Assembly: GCA_947475525.1 (NCBI GenBank) | Contig: CANJMI010000019.1 | Coordinates: 1 to 64,000 of the forward strand | Origin: Polyangiaceae bacterium | GTDB taxonomy: Bacteria > Myxococcota_A > Polyangia > Polyangiales > Polyangiaceae | Direction: 5' to 3' | DNA length: 64,000 nucleotides | Shown here: one piece after another, positions 45,949 to 54,778 of the stretch | Position numbering within the stretch: position 1 is the stretch's first letter | How the letters are laid out: each line of letters starts with the position of its first letter | Position numbers and translations under genes: made by a program | Notes under the pieces: generated by a model | Told to the model about the DNA's origin: nothing | Databases searched by the model: none | What the model saw: the letters and a program-made list of their open reading frames with translations, nothing else

Positions 45949-46833
45949 TCATGGTGCCGGTGATCCGTTATCGTAGCGTTGCTTCATCGCGGGTGCCGCT
46001 TTCTGCATGCCCTTCTTGCCAAATTCCGGAAGTCCATTCGGGGCGGCCTTCGGTTCGATGTTCTTCAAACTCGGACGGTCCGCTGGCTGTGGCTTCGGCG
46101 GTGGTTGCCGCTTCGGTGTGGCTGTTGGGATGGGGCTTAGGGTCGCGCTTGGCGCAACGGTGGCGCTCGGTTCGGGAGCCACGCTGGGTGTCGTCACGGC
46201 TGTGGTTGAGGCGCTCACGCCTCCCGCGGGGAGTTGAGGAGCAGGCCTGTCGGCGCTCTGCGACGGAAGCGGAGTCGCGACTTTTTCCTCGTCGCGACCG
46301 AGCCACCAAAGTGCGTACATCGCCGCGACGACACCTGCCACCGCGGCAAGCTCCCGTGCCCAACGCTCGCGCATGAAACGACGCAGGCGCGAGACGCGTT
46401 GTCGGACCTGCTCGGGTGGGAGCGCGGCTTCCTCGGCGATATGCGCCAGTTTCTCGCCGTCGCCTTCGCGCGCCATCCACTCGAAGGTGCGTTTGGTTTC
46501 CACATTGTCGCCGAGCTGCTCGTCCGCCCATCGCGCGAGATCGCGCGCGGAAAGGGCTTCCGTTTCGGTCGCCACGTTCTCGTCGAGCTCGACCGTTTGG
46601 CGTCGTCCGCCTTTGCGGTGAAGGTCGGCCACCTTGTGTTTCGCGATGCCGACGAGCCACTTGCGGAGCGCGACTTCGTCTTCGGGGACGGCCTGGCTCG
46701 CCAGCGCCTCGCAGAACACGGTCTGCACGATGTCGTCTACCTCGCTTGGCGGCACGCGCCGACGCACCAAGCCTACGATCAGTTGCCGCAACTCCGAGGA
46801 GGCGAGTCGGAGGTCAGGGGGCGCCTTCGTCAT
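45949..46833 (-). CDS. ECF-like RNA polymerase sigma factor with transmembrane segment and Pro-rich tail
   Basis: 294 residues. Residues about 10-75 form sigma region 2 (VDDIVQTVFCEAL, RKWLVGIAKHKVADLHR). About 105-155 is a region 4-like helix-turn-helix with IAEEAALPPEQVRQRVSRL. Unusually, residues 161-178 are a hydrophobic helix (AVAGVVAAMYALWWLG), followed by about 115 residues rich in Pro, Ala, Ser and Thr. The tail would sit in the periplasm, so the sigma factor is probably membrane-tethered. It overlaps the upstream PLP-enzyme stop by ATGA. No anti-sigma gene is seen nearby. Confidence 0.85.
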   Translation of the reverse strand: MTKAPPDLRLASSELRQLIVGLVRRRVPPSEVDDIVQTVFCEALASQAVPEDEVALRKWLVGIAKHKVADLHRKGGRRQTVELDENVATETEALSARDLARWADEQLGDNVETKRTFEWMAREGDGEKLAHIAEEAALPPEQVRQRVSRLRRFMRERWARELAAVAGVVAAMYALWWLGRDEEKVATPLPSQSADRPAPQLPAGGVSASTTAVTTPSVAPEPSATVAPSATLSPIPTATPKRQPPPKPQPADRPSLKNIEPKAAPNGLPEFGKKGMQKAAPAMKQRYDNGSPAP

Positions 46834-48581
46834 CGCCGTAGGTGAAGTGGCTGCGAGTGCGCTTCCTCGTCCGCGATTCCGCGCAATTCAGCCAGAATTT
46901 CGAAAGGCATCGGGAACCAGCGGAGCTCCTCGAAATCGCCTGAGGCTTCGGGATCGACGACGTCGAGCTCGCGCGATGAACCGGCGTCCAGAAGGTCACG
47001 GGCGATGCCGAGGTATTGCGAGAGGATCCACTCGGGCTCGCGCGAGTGTTTCGAGCGGTATTCGAGCTTGCCGCTCACGTAGCGGAGATCGGTGAGTCGC
47101 ATCGCGGGGTTGGGGCGCGTCGCGCGGTGCCTCCAGACCCCGGTCGCCGTGTCGAGCTCGTAGTCGGGAAGGAGCCGATAACCTTGGTCCGCGATCAGGT
47201 GAACGGCCGCGAGGATGAACTCGAAGACGGCCTCGGAGATGAAATAGTTGAAGTTTACGCGGACCCAGCCCGGCTTGATGCCTTCGCAACCACGCAGAAT
47301 CTCGCGCTCGAATTCACGCGAGGTCTCGAGGTCGATTCCGAGCAACCGGTGACCGTAAGGTCCGGCGCAAGAACAGCCCGCGCGTGCCTGGATCCCAAGC
47401 AAATCATTGAGGAGCGCCGCCACGAAATTGTGATGCAGGTAGCGGTCACCGTGCTTCACGACGAACGAGACGATCGACAACCGCCAGGCGTTGCGGTTGC
47501 CGAGGATCTGGAGGTTCGGGTTCTTTTCCCAGCTCGCGATCGCCCGCTCGATAAAATGGTGCTCACGCTCGCGGATGGCGTCCGTACCGACTTGCTCTTT
47601 CAGTTGGAAGACGAGCCCTGCGCGAATCGACTCGATGATGGCCGGGGTGCCGCCTTCTTCGCGGTGTTCGATGTCGTCGAGGTAGCGATGCTCCTTCGTG
47701 TTCACATAGGAGACCGTGCCGCCGCCCGGAACCGAGGGGACCGTGTTGTTGAAGAGGTGTTTTTTCGCGACGAGGATGCCGGGGGTCCCGGGGCCGCCGA
47801 TGAACTTGTGCGGCGAGAGAAAGACCGCGTCTTTGTAGAGGAGGTGACCGTCTTCGCGGTCGTCGCTCATGTTCATCTCGATCAACACGTAGGGACCTGC
47901 TGCCGCAAAATCCCAGAACGAGAGCGCGCCATGTTGATGCAAGAGCGATGAAACGGCTCGTGTGTTGGTGCCGATCCCCGTGACGTTCGAGGCGGCAGAG
48001 AAGCTGCCGATCTTGAGCGGCCGCGCGGCGAAACGGATCAGCTCTTCTTCGAGCTGGGCGAGATCGATCTTGCCGTCCTGGCCCTCGCTTATCGTGATGA
48101 CGTTGCAGATCGACTCGCGCCACGGGAGCTCGTTCGAGTGGTGTTCGTACGGTCCGATGAACACCACTGGGCGCTCGTCGGCGGGAATGAGCTCCGACAT
48201 TTTGTAACGCGCATCGAGGTTTCGCGGGACCCGGAGGTTCATGACGTCGATGAGACGGTTGATCGCGCCCGTCGCACCCGAGCCGCAGAAGATCACGGCG
48301 TCCGAGTCGTTGCCGCCTACCGATTCTTTGATGATGCGGCGCGCGTCTTCTCGAAAACGCGACGTTTGCCTGCCGGTGCCCGACTGCTCGGTGTGTGTGT
48401 TCGCGTAGAGCGGCATCACTTCGTCGCGGATGAAGTCCTCGATGAACGAGAGCGAGCGCCCCGAAGCGGTGTAGTCGGCGTACGTCACGCGGCGCGGGCC
48501 ATAGGGCCCCTCGAGGACCTGGTCGTCACCGATGACGCTGTTGCGAACGGTCTCGATGAGGCGCGCCGATTGCTCATTCAT
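46830..48581 (-). CDS. Class V aminotransferase / cysteine-desulfurase-like PLP enzyme, extended C-terminus
   Basis: 583 residues from ATG 48581. The PLP lysine is Lys259 in FLSPHKFIGGPGTPG. A cysteine-rich active-site loop follows at 400-408 (ARAGCSCAGP; Cys403 or Cys405), as in cysteine desulfurases. Compared with IscS/SufS (about 400 residues) it has about 150 extra C-terminal residues with no domain I know. It probably moves sulfur from cysteine, though a transaminase or lyase reaction is possible. The start is divergent from the carbamoyltransferase gene, and its stop overlaps the sigma factor start by ATGA. Confidence 0.85.
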   Translation of the reverse strand: MNEQSARLIETVRNSVIGDDQVLEGPYGPRRVTYADYTASGRSLSFIEDFIRDEVMPLYANTHTEQSGTGRQTSRFREDARRIIKESVGGNDSDAVIFCGSGATGAINRLIDVMNLRVPRNLDARYKMSELIPADERPVVFIGPYEHHSNELPWRESICNVITISEGQDGKIDLAQLEEELIRFAARPLKIGSFSAASNVTGIGTNTRAVSSLLHQHGALSFWDFAAAGPYVLIEMNMSDDREDGHLLYKDAVFLSPHKFIGGPGTPGILVAKKHLFNNTVPSVPGGGTVSYVNTKEHRYLDDIEHREEGGTPAIIESIRAGLVFQLKEQVGTDAIREREHHFIERAIASWEKNPNLQILGNRNAWRLSIVSFVVKHGDRYLHHNFVAALLNDLLGIQARAGCSCAGPYGHRLLGIDLETSREFEREILRGCEGIKPGWVRVNFNYFISEAVFEFILAAVHLIADQGYRLLPDYELDTATGVWRHRATRPNPAMRLTDLRYVSGKLEYRSKHSREPEWILSQYLGIARDLLDAGSSRELDVVDPEASGDFEELRWFPMPFEILAELRGIADEEAHSQPLHLRR

Positions 48582-48760
48582 TGGAGGCTCTATCCTAGCA
48601 ACGTACCGCGTATCGCGGGGGACGCTGATCGCGGGCTGGGCGCGGCTTTTCGCGCCGCAGTCTGCGAACACGTCCGTCGTGCGCCGAGGATAACCGAGAA
48701 GGTACGGCCCCGGCGGATTCTGGTCTTGCCGCGCGCCAGGAACGGAGACAAACGCGCGCC

Positions 48761-49762
48761 ATGCGACATTTTCTCACGACCGCGGATTGGTCCCGGGAGG
48801 AGCTGCAAGCGATGCTCGATGACGCACGCTCGCTCAAGGCCGGCCTGCGAGGAAACGAATTCGAGGGCAAGACACTTGGCCTTTTGTTCTTCAACCCGTC
48901 GCTGCGGACGCGCACGTCCTTCGAGATCGGCGCACGCCAGCTCGGTGGGGCGGCGGTCGTGCTCGAGCCGGGCAAGGGCGCGTGGCCGATCGCATTCGAT
49001 CCCGGTGTCGTGATGGATGGCGATGAGGAGGAACACATCTCCGAGGTCGCGCGCGTCCTCTCGCGCTACTGCGATTTGATTGGTGTCCGCGCATTTCCGA
49101 AATTCGCCGACTGGTCGAAGGACCGTGAGGATCGCGTGCTCCGTGCGGTGGCCGAATACGCGACCGTGCCGGTGATCAATCTCGAGACGATCTCCCACCC
49201 GTGCCAGGAGCTCGCGCTGATGCTCGCGCTTCAGGAGAAATTCGGCGGTCAGGTCGACGGCAAGAAATTCGTCCTCACGTGGACGTATCACCCCAAGCCG
49301 CTCAACACCGCGGTGGCGAATTCCGCGCTGATGATCGCCGCAAAATTCGGCATGGACGTGACGCTCCTCTGCCCGAACGAGGAGTATCTGCTCGACCCCC
49401 GCTACATGGACGCTGCCCGTGCCTCGGCGGCGGCCAACGGGCGAACGGTCACCGTGACCCATGACATCGACGCGGCCTACCGCGGCGCGAACATGGTGTA
49501 CGCGAAGAGCTGGGGCGCCATCCCTTACTTCGGTCGCTGGCAAGATGAGAAACCGATGCGCGACACGCTGAAGCACTTCATCGTGGACGAAGCGAAAATG
49601 AAAAAGACCGACGGCGCGTTTTTCTCCCACTGCTTGCCCGTCCGCCGCAACGTGAAGGTCACCGACGCGGTGCTCGATTCACCGGCGTGCATCGCGATAG
49701 ACGAGGCCGAAAACCGCTTGCACGTGCAGAAGGCCATCATGCGCCGGTTGATGGTGCCATGA
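48761..49762 (+). CDS. argF': N-acetylornithine carbamoyltransferase (Xanthomonas-type ArgF')
   Basis: 333 residues. FFNPSLRTRTSFE is the carbamoyl-phosphate site, HPCQELAL the ornithine-region loop, and the closing HCLPVRRNVK and IDEAENRLHVQKAIM stretches are nearly those of the Xanthomonas enzyme. A region 49150-49330 reads VLTWTYHPKPLNTAVANSA, also typical of AOTCase. It transfers the carbamoyl group to N-acetylornithine, giving N-acetylcitrulline. This is an alternative arginine route, not the common ornithine transcarbamylase. The next gene overlaps by ATGA. Confidence 0.95.
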   Translation: MRHFLTTADWSREELQAMLDDARSLKAGLRGNEFEGKTLGLLFFNPSLRTRTSFEIGARQLGGAAVVLEPGKGAWPIAFDPGVVMDGDEEEHISEVARVLSRYCDLIGVRAFPKFADWSKDREDRVLRAVAEYATVPVINLETISHPCQELALMLALQEKFGGQVDGKKFVLTWTYHPKPLNTAVANSALMIAAKFGMDVTLLCPNEEYLLDPRYMDAARASAAANGRTVTVTHDIDAAYRGANMVYAKSWGAIPYFGRWQDEKPMRDTLKHFIVDEAKMKKTDGAFFSHCLPVRRNVKVTDAVLDSPACIAIDEAENRLHVQKAIMRRLMVP

Positions 49763-51081
49763 GCATCACGCGCGACACGCTCGCCAAGCTGCTGACGAAT
49801 CTCGGTAGCAAGAAAGAGGTCGAGCAGTACTTGAAGCAGTACTGCAGCGTCGACGAGCAACGCTTTGCTCTGATCAAGGTTGGCGGCAGCGCGCTCGATC
49901 AACAGCTCGACACCGTGGGCTCGGCGATCGCCTTCCTTCAGCAAGTCGGGCTCACGCCGATCATCGTCCACGGAGCCGCCGCTCACGTCGATCGAGCGCT
50001 CGCCGATGCAGGGGTCCCTACGCCGCGGCTGGACGACGTTCGCTGCATCTCGCCCGACGCTTTCGACATCGTGCGGCGCGTTTTGCAACGTGAGAACCTG
50101 GCGCTCGTCGACGCGCTCGCCGCAAACGGTTGTGACGCGCGCCCGATCGTGGGTGAAGTCTTCGAGGTCGAGCCCATCAACCTCGAGCGCTATGGCCTAC
50201 GTGGCCGCGTGACCGGGGTCGACGACACGTCGGTGCTCGCTGCGATTCGGGCGGGCAAGTTGCCCGTCGTCACCTGCCTTGGCGCGACGCGGCACGGGCA
50301 GCTCCTCAGCATCAGTTCCGACGAAGCCGCGAGCGCATTGGCGCTGCGTTTCGAGCCGCACAAGATCATCTTTCTTACCTCGACCGGCGGCCTCTTCAAC
50401 GAAGAGCAGCAGGTGATAAGCGCCATCAACCTCACCGAAGACTACGACCGCTTGATGGCGCAGCCGTGGGTCAGCGGCGGCATGCGTCGCAAGCTTGCGC
50501 ATATCCACGAACTGCTCGAAAAGCTGCCGCACACGACGGTGTCGATCACGGCGCCCGATAAGCTTGCGCGCGAACTTTTTACGCATCGCGGCGCGGGTAC
50601 GCTCGTCTCACGCGGCGAACGAGTGAACTCGTTTTCCCGTTTCGAGGACCTCGAGCGCGAGAAGCTCCAGCAGTTGCTCGAGTCGTGTTTTGGTCGGCGG
50701 CTGACACCGGGTTACTTCGAGAAAAAAAAGTGCCACCGCGTTTACGCGACCGAGGACTACCGCGGGGCGGCGATTCTCACGAGCGAGGCGGGCCTCGTCT
50801 ACCTCGACAAGTTTGCCGTGACGCAGAAAGCCCAGGGCGAGGGACTCGGCGGTTCGGTATGGCAATGCATGCGCCGCGACAACCCGAAGGTGTTCTGGCG
50901 ATCGCAGACGGTCAACCCCGTGAATGCCTGGTATTTCCAACAGTCGGACGGCTCCTACCGCACGCCAAAGTGGACTGTTTTTTGGTGCGGCATGGACGGC
51001 TTCGACGAGATCACGCGCTGCGTTCACACCGCGCTCGAGATGCCCGCATCGCTTAAGGACCATGGGGTCGAGGGTGATTGA
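49759..51081 (+). CDS. argB: Acetylglutamate kinase with C-terminal GNAT domain (NAGS/K type)
   Basis: 440 residues. The N-terminal two-thirds is an amino-acid-kinase fold: LIKVGGSALD and HGAAAHVDRAL in place of the classical HGGG site, then FLTSTGGLF. The last 150 residues form a GNAT-like (DUF619) domain ending in FWCGMDGFDEITRC. This two-domain form is the bifunctional N-acetylglutamate synthase/kinase of Xanthomonas and some other bacteria and can supply both early steps. It overlaps argF' (ATGA) and argC (gtgattga). Confidence 0.92.
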   Translation: MSITRDTLAKLLTNLGSKKEVEQYLKQYCSVDEQRFALIKVGGSALDQQLDTVGSAIAFLQQVGLTPIIVHGAAAHVDRALADAGVPTPRLDDVRCISPDAFDIVRRVLQRENLALVDALAANGCDARPIVGEVFEVEPINLERYGLRGRVTGVDDTSVLAAIRAGKLPVVTCLGATRHGQLLSISSDEAASALALRFEPHKIIFLTSTGGLFNEEQQVISAINLTEDYDRLMAQPWVSGGMRRKLAHIHELLEKLPHTTVSITAPDKLARELFTHRGAGTLVSRGERVNSFSRFEDLEREKLQQLLESCFGRRLTPGYFEKKKCHRVYATEDYRGAAILTSEAGLVYLDKFAVTQKAQGEGLGGSVWQCMRRDNPKVFWRSQTVNPVNAWYFQQSDGSYRTPKWTVFWCGMDGFDEITRCVHTALEMPASLKDHGVEGD

Positions 51082-52042
51082 CGCGCCTTCACGGAAGCGT
51101 CGCGTGGGCCTCCTCGGTGCTCGCGGTTACGTTGGCGTCGAGCTCCTTCGCCTCGTCATCGGGCACCCTGAGCTCGAGCTCGAGTACGTCGGTTCGCGGC
51201 AATTCGCTGGAAAAAGATTGGCATCGGAGCTACCCGAGGCGGAAGGACTGTCACTCGCATTCGAGGACATCGACGCCGCCGAGGCTGGGAGGCGCGCGGT
51301 AGATCTCGTATTTCTCGCGCTTCCGAATGGCCTCTCGGAGCCTTACGTCGAGGCCCTCCGCGCGAACCACCCCGACACGCGGCTTGTCGATCTCAGCGCG
51401 GATCACCGTTTCAACGACGATTGGGCGTACGGCTTGCCCGAGCACCACCGTGAGAGCCTTCGGGATGCATGCGCCATCGCCAACCCTGGCTGTTACGCGA
51501 CCGCGGCGCAGGTCGCTTTGATGCCGCTCGTGCAAGACCTCGTGGTCGCCCCGTCGATCTTCGGCGTGTCGGGTTACAGCGGTGCGGGCACGACACCTTC
51601 TCTTAAGAACGACGTCGACGCGCTGCGCGACAACCTGATGCCCTACGCGCTCACCGGCCACCTCCACGAGCGCGAGATCGGTCACAAGCTTGGGCGGCCT
51701 GTTCGCTTCATGCCGCACGTGGCCGCGTTCTTCCGCGGCATCACGCTGACAATCGACTGCGAGCTCGCGAACGCGTCCACGGCCGGCGAGCTTGAGGCGC
51801 GATTTCGAGCGTTTTATGCGGGTGAACGGCTGGTCAGCGTGCAGGCTGAGGCTCCGCTGGTTCGCGATGCCGTGGGGATGAACGGCGTCAGCGTCGGGGG
51901 CTTTAGCTGCGCGGGGACGCGCGCCGTCATCGTCGCGACGATAGACAACCTGCTAAAGGGTGCGGCCACGCAGGCGCTCCAAAATGCGAACCTCGCGCTG
52001 GGACTTCCCGAGTTCCTCGGCATCGATTCGCCGCAGCCGTGA
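51074..52042 (+). CDS. argC: N-acetyl-gamma-glutamyl-phosphate reductase
   Basis: 322 residues from GTG 51074, inside the eight-base overlap gtgattga with argB. The nucleotide-binding motif is GLLGARGYVG and the catalytic Cys140 is in ANPGCYATA; SGYSGAGTTP and PHVAAFFRG are further family landmarks. It reduces N-acetylglutamyl phosphate to the semialdehyde. With argF' and the NAGS/K it forms a three-gene arginine unit. The acetylornithine aminotransferase and an acetylcitrulline deacetylase would be needed elsewhere. It is convergent with the patatin gene. Confidence 0.95.
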   Translation: MIDAPSRKRRVGLLGARGYVGVELLRLVIGHPELELEYVGSRQFAGKRLASELPEAEGLSLAFEDIDAAEAGRRAVDLVFLALPNGLSEPYVEALRANHPDTRLVDLSADHRFNDDWAYGLPEHHRESLRDACAIANPGCYATAAQVALMPLVQDLVVAPSIFGVSGYSGAGTTPSLKNDVDALRDNLMPYALTGHLHEREIGHKLGRPVRFMPHVAAFFRGITLTIDCELANASTAGELEARFRAFYAGERLVSVQAEAPLVRDAVGMNGVSVGGFSCAGTRAVIVATIDNLLKGAATQALQNANLALGLPEFLGIDSPQP

Positions 52043-52049
52043 GGGGCCG

Positions 52050-53306
52050 TCAGCGTTCTTCGCGGTGACGCTTCACGGCGTTGTCGACCAAGCCACACAG
52101 TCGCTCGTGGTTGGCCTGCGCGTCCATCCGGCCTATCTCGATAAGCCGTCCTGCGAACTCTCCGTCGAAGAGCACGTACGAGAGGAGGTCGGCGTCGCTT
52201 ATCGTGTCGGCGTGAGCCACGTGTTTCATCATGCGGCCCAGTACGCCCGGCACGTGGAAGCGAGGATGGCGGACGTATTCGGCCGCGAGCTGCGGGATGT
52301 TGATGGACGAGCGGATGTGCACGACGTCGATGCGTTGAAGGCCGGCGTTGGGCTCGTAGCCGAGCTCGCGATTCAAGGCGTCGTTGAACGTGGCCCCGTG
52401 AATGCGAGTGCCTGCGTCGAGAATGGCGTTGATCTTCTCGAAGCGATCGAGCTCGTTGTCGATGCGATCGACGAGCAAGGCGTTCAGTGTTTTTCCGAGC
52501 AGGAAGAGTGCGTTCGGGGGTGACTCGTCGCGCACGCGGTGGAGCTCGTCACCGTCCGCGTGTCCCGGTGCGGCCGGAGCGTGCTTTGGATTGACGACGA
52601 TGAGGGCGCGGGCACCGAGACGACGCGCCGGCGAGAGGGGCACGTTTTGGCGCAAGCCGCCGTCGGAGTAGTAGCGCCCGTCGATGCGCACCGCGGGAAA
52701 GAGCAGCGGAAGGGCCGACGATGCGAGCGTGTGGATTGCGCGGAGGCGAACCGCGCGAGGCGCGACCTGATGGGACTCAGGCCAGGGCGCGGGATGCGCC
52801 CGTCGGCGCTGCACAAAGACGACCGAGCGCCCGGACGTGAGTTGGGTGGCTGTGACCGTGACGGCGCGCAGTCGCCCGGAGCGAAGGTGGGTGTCGATGC
52901 GCTCAAATGGGATCGAGCGCGTTAGCAGCTCGGCGAGCGGGGTCGGGTCGAGCAGTGCGCCCACTTCGAGGATGGACGTTCCGCGACCGAGAAGGCCTCG
53001 GGCTACATCGAAAATGCTGCGTGCGGCTGGGCGCAAGAGCTCGTCCACGGAGAGGCTGGTCCACACGGACACCATGTGGGCTACGCGTCCGCGAGGTTGA
53101 TCGGCGTGCGCCGCCATCATGCATGCGTTCATTCCGCCGACGGACGTTCCGCACAGAATGTCGAGTGGGACCTCGTAACCGAGGTCCTCGGCTACGCGAT
53201 GCACGATGTGATCGAGGACGCCCACTTCGTAGGCTCCACGTGCGGCACCGCCCGCAAGGACCAGGCCGATCCCTGGAGTGGAGGCCTCTTCTGGGACGTC
53301 AGTCAC
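52050..53306 (-). CDS. Patatin-like phospholipase
   Basis: 418 residues. The oxyanion loop GGAARG (19-24), nucleophile GTSVGG with Ser55, and the catalytic Asp215 in SDGG form the patatin dyad. An acyl-lipid hydrolase is expected. The C-terminal 160 residues are not part of the core fold and include a stretch rich in Asp/Ala/His near 240 (HAPAAPGHADGDE). The start overlaps the stop of the protoporphyrinogen oxidase by ATGA, the last step of a Ppk-HemY-patatin unit. No signal peptide is visible, so it is probably cytoplasmic or exported by another route. Confidence 0.92.
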   Translation of the reverse strand: MTDVPEEASTPGIGLVLAGGAARGAYEVGVLDHIVHRVAEDLGYEVPLDILCGTSVGGMNACMMAAHADQPRGRVAHMVSVWTSLSVDELLRPAARSIFDVARGLLGRGTSILEVGALLDPTPLAELLTRSIPFERIDTHLRSGRLRAVTVTATQLTSGRSVVFVQRRRAHPAPWPESHQVAPRAVRLRAIHTLASSALPLLFPAVRIDGRYYSDGGLRQNVPLSPARRLGARALIVVNPKHAPAAPGHADGDELHRVRDESPPNALFLLGKTLNALLVDRIDNELDRFEKINAILDAGTRIHGATFNDALNRELGYEPNAGLQRIDVVHIRSSINIPQLAAEYVRHPRFHVPGVLGRMMKHVAHADTISDADLLSYVLFDGEFAGRLIEIGRMDAQANHERLCGLVDNAVKRHREER

Positions 53307-54778
53307 GCGTCAAGTGTAGCCCGGGACTCTGCGCTCGCCGAAATTCCAGCCACAATCGCTGCCGCAGCGCATTCTCCGCTGTGGATGCAGTCGGGGATGC
53401 CGACGCCTCGATACGCGTTCCCGGCGAGTGCGAGCGTCGGAAGTTTTGCGACGGCGCGTTCGATGGCGTTCACTTTATCGACGTGGCCGACGAGGTACTG
53501 CGGCATGGCGCGTGGGTGTCGCCCGATTCGGATGAAGTCCGGGGTGCCATCGACACCGAGCAGGCTGTGCAACTCGTCCAAGACGATGCCTTCGATGCGC
53601 GCGTCCGAGAGGTCGAAGAGCTCGGGCTGCATCGCTCCGCCGACGAAAGTTCGAAGCTGCACGCATCCTCGTGGCGCGCGGTTGTCGAGCTTGCGGCTGG
53701 AGAAAGAGATGGCCAAAACCTTCCGCCGCTCGATGTGCGGAATGACCAATCCGAAAGCGTCGAGTGGGTGCTTTACGTCGGCGAGCGCGTGCCCGCTTAC
53801 GACGACCGCGGTTGAGGCGTAGGGAATTGACGCGAGGCTGCGCGAGACATCGGGAAGGACCTGATCGAGAAGCGTCGCCGCGGCGAAAGCGGGCAGGGCG
53901 ATGACCACCGCGTCGAAGTCTCGTCGCTCGTTCGAGGCGAGGTGCAGTTGCCATCCCGCGCCGCGTCGCTCGAGTAGCGAGACGCGCGTTGAAAGCGACA
54001 CCGTGGCGCCGCGCTTCACTCGGTCGGCGAGGCGCTCGACAAGCACCGCCATGCCGCCCTTGGGGCTGACGAAGAGGCCGTAGCGGGCGCCGCTCGTGCT
54101 TTGGCTCTCCGCCCCACTGCGCTTGATGGCGCCGAGGGTGACGCTCCGGTAGTCGCGCTCCATCTCGAGAAAACGCGGCAATGTGGCGCGCAAGCTCAAG
54201 TGCTCGGGGTTGCCTGTGTAGATGCCGCCGACCAGCGGTTGCACGACGCGATCGAGCAACTCCTGGCCGAAGCGTCGCCGCACGAACGAGGCGATGCTCT
54301 CATCCTCCGTCGGGCCAACCTTGCCCCTTGGCAAGAGGAGGTCGGCGGCCATGCGCGCCTTGCCGGCCCAGCTGAGCAGCGAGGTTTTCAGCATCGGCAT
54401 GGCCCGCGTCGGCGCCATCAGCGTGAAGCCTTCGGGGACTTGGACCGGACGTCCGTCACAGAGCACGAGCGAGCGGCGGTTGGCGCTGTTCGGCGAGATG
54501 AGCTTCTCGCCAAGACCGATGCGCTCAGCGAGGGCGACGCCCCACGGTTTGTCCGTGATGAACATGTCGGCGCCACCGTCCACGACGGGATAAGCGTCGA
54601 TGGAATCGGTCCAGATCGAGCCGCCGAGTCGCGCGCTCGCTTCGAAGAGCTGGATGTCGAATACGCGACCCGTTTCTGAGGCCAACTCGAGCAAGCGATG
54701 GGCGGCGGCGAGCCCGCTCAGTCCACCGCCAATCACGGCGATCCGATGCGGATTCGAGGGGGCATCCATTGGGTTCAT
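53303..54778 (-). CDS. hemY: Protoporphyrinogen oxidase, oxygen-dependent type
   Basis: 491 residues. GGGLSGLAAAH is the FAD-binding motif, RLGGSIWT follows, and the C-terminal closing motif AGNAYRGVGIPDCI is that of PPOX. LVGGIYTGNPEHLSL also matches the family. It oxidises protoporphyrinogen IX to protoporphyrin IX in haem synthesis with molecular oxygen, as in Myxococcus and animals. The start at 54778 overlaps the ppk stop by ATGA. Other haem genes are not in this window. Confidence 0.94.
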   Translation of the reverse strand: MNPMDAPSNPHRIAVIGGGLSGLAAAHRLLELASETGRVFDIQLFEASARLGGSIWTDSIDAYPVVDGGADMFITDKPWGVALAERIGLGEKLISPNSANRRSLVLCDGRPVQVPEGFTLMAPTRAMPMLKTSLLSWAGKARMAADLLLPRGKVGPTEDESIASFVRRRFGQELLDRVVQPLVGGIYTGNPEHLSLRATLPRFLEMERDYRSVTLGAIKRSGAESQSTSGARYGLFVSPKGGMAVLVERLADRVKRGATVSLSTRVSLLERRGAGWQLHLASNERRDFDAVVIALPAFAAATLLDQVLPDVSRSLASIPYASTAVVVSGHALADVKHPLDAFGLVIPHIERRKVLAISFSSRKLDNRAPRGCVQLRTFVGGAMQPELFDLSDARIEGIVLDELHSLLGVDGTPDFIRIGRHPRAMPQYLVGHVDKVNAIERAVAKLPTLALAGNAYRGVGIPDCIHSGECAAAAIVAGISASAESRATLDA

